Below, piece after piece: positions 62,050 through 64,000 of a stretch of DNA of 64,000 bases. Origin of the DNA: G963676095 sp963676095 (GTDB lineage: Bacteria; Bacteroidota; Bacteroidia; Bacteroidales; Prolixibacteraceae). Position numbers and translations under genes: made by a program. The stretch is from the NCBI GenBank assembly GCA_963676095.1, contig OY781040.1, positions 1,922,001 to 1,986,000 on the forward strand. Direction: 5' to 3'. Every line of letters begins with the position of its first letter. The stretch's first letter is position 1. The notes under the pieces are model-generated. The model was not told the origin of the DNA and made no database searches. It saw only the letters and a program-made list of their open reading frames with translations.

Positions 62050-63306
62050 TTAAATCAAATACTGGAACAGGTCCGGTTTCTCGTTCAGGTATTCGTGAAC
62101 GAACCCGTGTTCGTTCATCCGGTCAACCAGTCCCTGAAGATCGTTTTTATCGGCCAGTTCGATACCCACAAAAGCAGGGCCCTGCTCCCGGTTATTCTTT
62201 TTGGTATATCCAAAATGGGTAATATCGTCGGTAGGCCCCAGCACGTTCGACAAGAAATCCTTCAGTGCCCCAGCCCGCTGCGGAAAACGGATAATAAAAT
62301 AATGTTTCAGCCCTTCGAACAACAGCGACCGTTCCTTGATCTCTTCTGTACGGGTAATGTCGTTGTTACTGCCTGAGACGATGCAAACCACGTTTTTCCC
62401 CTTGATCTTGTCCTTGTAATAATCGAGGGCGGCAATAGAGAGCGCCCCGGCAGGTTCCACGACGATAGCGTCGCTATTGTAAAGGTCCAGGATTTTGGTA
62501 CAGATGCGACCTTCGGGGATTAACACAATATCATCCACTACCTGTTTGCAGATCTCGAAAGTCAGATTTCCCACCCGCTGGACAGCAGCACCATCGACAA
62601 ACTTATCGATATCCTGCAGGGTAACCACTTCACCTTTTTCAAGGGAAACCTTCATCGACGGGGCCCCTGCGGGCTCCACGCCAATAATCTTTGTAGAAGG
62701 GCTTACCTGTTTAAAGTAACTTCCAACCCCGGAGATCAGTCCCCCTCCGCCAATAGGGACAAATACATAGTCAATCTGGCAGACCGAGTCCTGAATGATT
62801 TCCAGGGCCGTGGTTGCCTGTCCCTCAATAATCACCGGATCGTCGAACGGATGGATAAAAGTTTTGCCGTTTTCGCTGCAGTCTTTCAGCGCTTCGGCGC
62901 TTGCCTCATCATAAGTGTCGCCGGTCAGCACAATTTCGACAAACTGCTTGCCGAACATTTTCACCTGTTTGATTTTTTGTTTTGGGGTAGTCGTGGGCAT
63001 ATAAATCTTGCCGTTTATTCCCAGTTTGCAGCAGGAATAAGCAACTCCCTGTGCATGGTTACCGGCACTGGCACACACAATGCCGTTTTTCAGCTGTTCG
63101 TCATTCAGACTTTTAATTTTGTTGTATGCACCTCTTAACTTGTAAGACCTTACAATCTGCAGGTCTTCCCGCTTCAGGAAAACCCTTGCCCCGGTCTGTT
63201 CCGAAAGGTTCATGTTGGCCGCCAGCGGGGTGGTCGTAAGTATTTCGTTCAAGGTCAGTTTAGCCCTGTTTATCGACTGCAATGATGGAAAATATCCTTT
63301 AGCCAT
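62050..63306 (-). CDS. ilvA: Threonine ammonia-lyase (threonine dehydratase)
   Basis: 418 residues from the ATG at 63306. PLP enzyme that makes 2-oxobutanoate from threonine for isoleucine synthesis. The PLP Lys is in SYKLRGAYNK, glycine-rich phosphate loop in VPIGGGGLISGVGSYF, CASAGNHAQGVAYSC, and a C-terminal ACT-like domain of about 80 residues (LKHYFIIRFPQRAGALKDFL), indicating one rather than two ACT domains. The family with one domain (IlvA of the Bacillus/Corynebacterium type) is feedback-regulated by isoleucine. The in-frame extension to 63345 is rejected. Confidence 0.93.
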   Translation of the reverse strand: MAKGYFPSLQSINRAKLTLNEILTTTPLAANMNLSEQTGARVFLKREDLQIVRSYKLRGAYNKIKSLNDEQLKNGIVCASAGNHAQGVAYSCCKLGINGKIYMPTTTPKQKIKQVKMFGKQFVEIVLTGDTYDEASAEALKDCSENGKTFIHPFDDPVIIEGQATTALEIIQDSVCQIDYVFVPIGGGGLISGVGSYFKQVSPSTKIIGVEPAGAPSMKVSLEKGEVVTLQDIDKFVDGAAVQRVGNLTFEICKQVVDDIVLIPEGRICTKILDLYNSDAIVVEPAGALSIAALDYYKDKIKGKNVVCIVSGSNNDITRTEEIKERSLLFEGLKHYFIIRFPQRAGALKDFLSNVLGPTDDITHFGYTKKNNREQGPAFVGIELADKNDLQGLVDRMNEHGFVHEYLNEKPDLFQYLI

Positions 63307-63394
63307 ATTTCTTTTGTTAAAGATCCTTTTTAAATCAGCATACAAAATTAGACAAAAACGGTATCCTGTTAATCACAGCTCATGATATAAAATC

Positions 63395-63428
63395 AAACCT
63401 GCCCAATGTTTTAACATCAGGCAGGTTT
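63395..63428 (-). terminator. Hairpin terminator after the M13 peptidase gene
   Basis: AAACCTGCC (63395-63403) pairs with GGCAGGTTT (63420-63428), with an inner ATGTT/AACAT pairing that extends it. Read on the minus strand it is followed by GATTTTAT. It lies between the M13 gene and ilvA, so ilvA probably has its own promoter. Confidence 0.6.
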
Positions 63429-63491
63429 AACCTTTACTTATACTAAGCAGACAAGTTACAACAGTTAATTGTTCACTGCCGGCTCCCCGTC

Positions 63492-64000
63492 TTACCAGAT
63501 CTTTACCCTCAGGCTATCCGGGCGCCACAGGCCATCGCCTTTTTTTACATCGAATGTTTTATAAAAAGCATCCATGTCAGACAATGGTCCGTTCACGCGG
63601 AACTCAGCAGGGGAATGCTCGTCCGAACGGACCTGGTTCGCAATTGCCTCCGGCCTCATATTGATCATCCAGGCCATTGCATAGCCGAGGAAAAACCGCT
63701 GATCAGGAGTAAGACCGGCAATAATTTCGTTGTTTTTGTACTGGCTGGTCTGTTGAAAGGCCTGGTAACCCATTATAATCCCGCCCAGGTCGGCAATATT
63801 CTCGCCCTGGGTATTGGAGCCGTTGATATGAAGGCTGTCAACGGCAATATAACCGTTAAACTGATCAACAATCATCCTGGTTTTGGCATAAAACTTTATG
63901 CTGTCCTCAGGGGTCCACCAGTTGTTAAGGTTCCCGTTCTCATCGTATTTGCTTCCCTGGTCGTCGAAGCCATGTGTCATCTCGTGCCCGAATGTAGATC
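63492..64000 (-). CDS. M13-family (neprilysin-like) metallopeptidase, 3' part
   Basis: The coding frame continues past the window end. The last 169 residues are visible and begin STFGHEMTHGFDDQG, which holds the HExxH zinc motif (HEMTH), then GENIADLGGIIMGYQAF with the third zinc ligand Glu, YAMAWMINMRPEAI, RSDEHSPAEFRVNGPLSD and the C-terminal VRIW-type ending VKIW. These are typical M13 features. The N-terminal two thirds, including any signal or lipoprotein sequence, are outside the window. Confidence 0.93.
   Translation of the reverse strand, partial: STFGHEMTHGFDDQGSKYDENGNLNNWWTPEDSIKFYAKTRMIVDQFNGYIAVDSLHINGSNTQGENIADLGGIIMGYQAFQQTSQYKNNEIIAGLTPDQRFFLGYAMAWMINMRPEAIANQVRSDEHSPAEFRVNGPLSDMDAFYKTFDVKKGDGLWRPDSLRVKIW

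Overview
The window comes from a member of the Bacteroidota. Evidence: Gld-type ABC genes (gldA-gldF-gldG), an RprX/RprY-like two-component pair, a SusC-type TonB-dependent receptor with a carboxypeptidase-regulatory N-terminus, a DUF6261 protein, a bifunctional nuclease with a C-terminal UVR tail, and promoters of the TTTG-N20-TAnnTTTG type. A group B [FeFe] hydrogenase suggests fermentative or facultatively anaerobic life. A marine or sediment Marinilabiliales/Bacteroidales-like lineage is my best guess, but the genus cannot be told from this window. No phage, plasmid or IS genes were seen.

Layout. 1-6.6 kb: end of a bifunctional nuclease gene, a concentrative nucleoside transporter, a repeat-filled gap, then gldA-gldF-gldG and a DUF4340 protein. 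7.2-11 kb: thyA-folA, converging on ppa, then comM. 11.2-17 kb: a small membrane protein, mutL, two adjacent rhomboid proteases, lepA. 17-26.5 kb: a lipoprotein formylglycine-generating enzyme, rprX-rprY, a candidate small RNA, acpP-fabF-rnc, purN, an M23 peptidase and a YitT protein. 26.6-34.5 kb: leuS, a one-domain glycogen-binding protein, DUF6261 next to a 41-bp array, a pyruvate-kinase-like protein and an MFS transporter. 34.6-38 kb: cmk-ispH-pfkA and a YkgJ protein. 38-41.8 kb: an 86-bp tandem array, a TonB receptor and a small His/Cys membrane protein. 41.9-48.2 kb: a minus-strand cassette of a LolA-like carrier, two FtsX/LolE-type permeases, a LolD-type ATPase, an outer-membrane barrel and a DMT exporter. 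48.4-54 kb: tRNA-Phe, an M16 peptidase plus O-methyltransferase, the hydrogenase and a MATE exporter. 54-64 kb: a repeat block, a GH63-like hydrolase, a metallophosphoesterase, a 1-kb gap of 22-bp-phased arrays, a lipoprotein, an S41 peptidase, a HigBA-like toxin-antitoxin pair, threonine dehydratase and the end of an M13 peptidase.

Most genes are housekeeping genes in short operons: nucleotide and folate metabolism (thyA, folA, purN, cmk), fatty-acid synthesis and RNA processing (acpP, fabF, rnc), and envelope transport. The unusual content lies between genes. At least four intergenic arrays repeat with an exact 22-bp period although their sequences differ. There are also 24-, 41-, 86- and 155-bp arrays, a G-poor dispersed repeat family, and long hairpins at gene ends that lack U-tracts. 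The coding region most worth functional study is the LolA-like/ABC/beta-barrel cassette at 42.9-48.2 kb.
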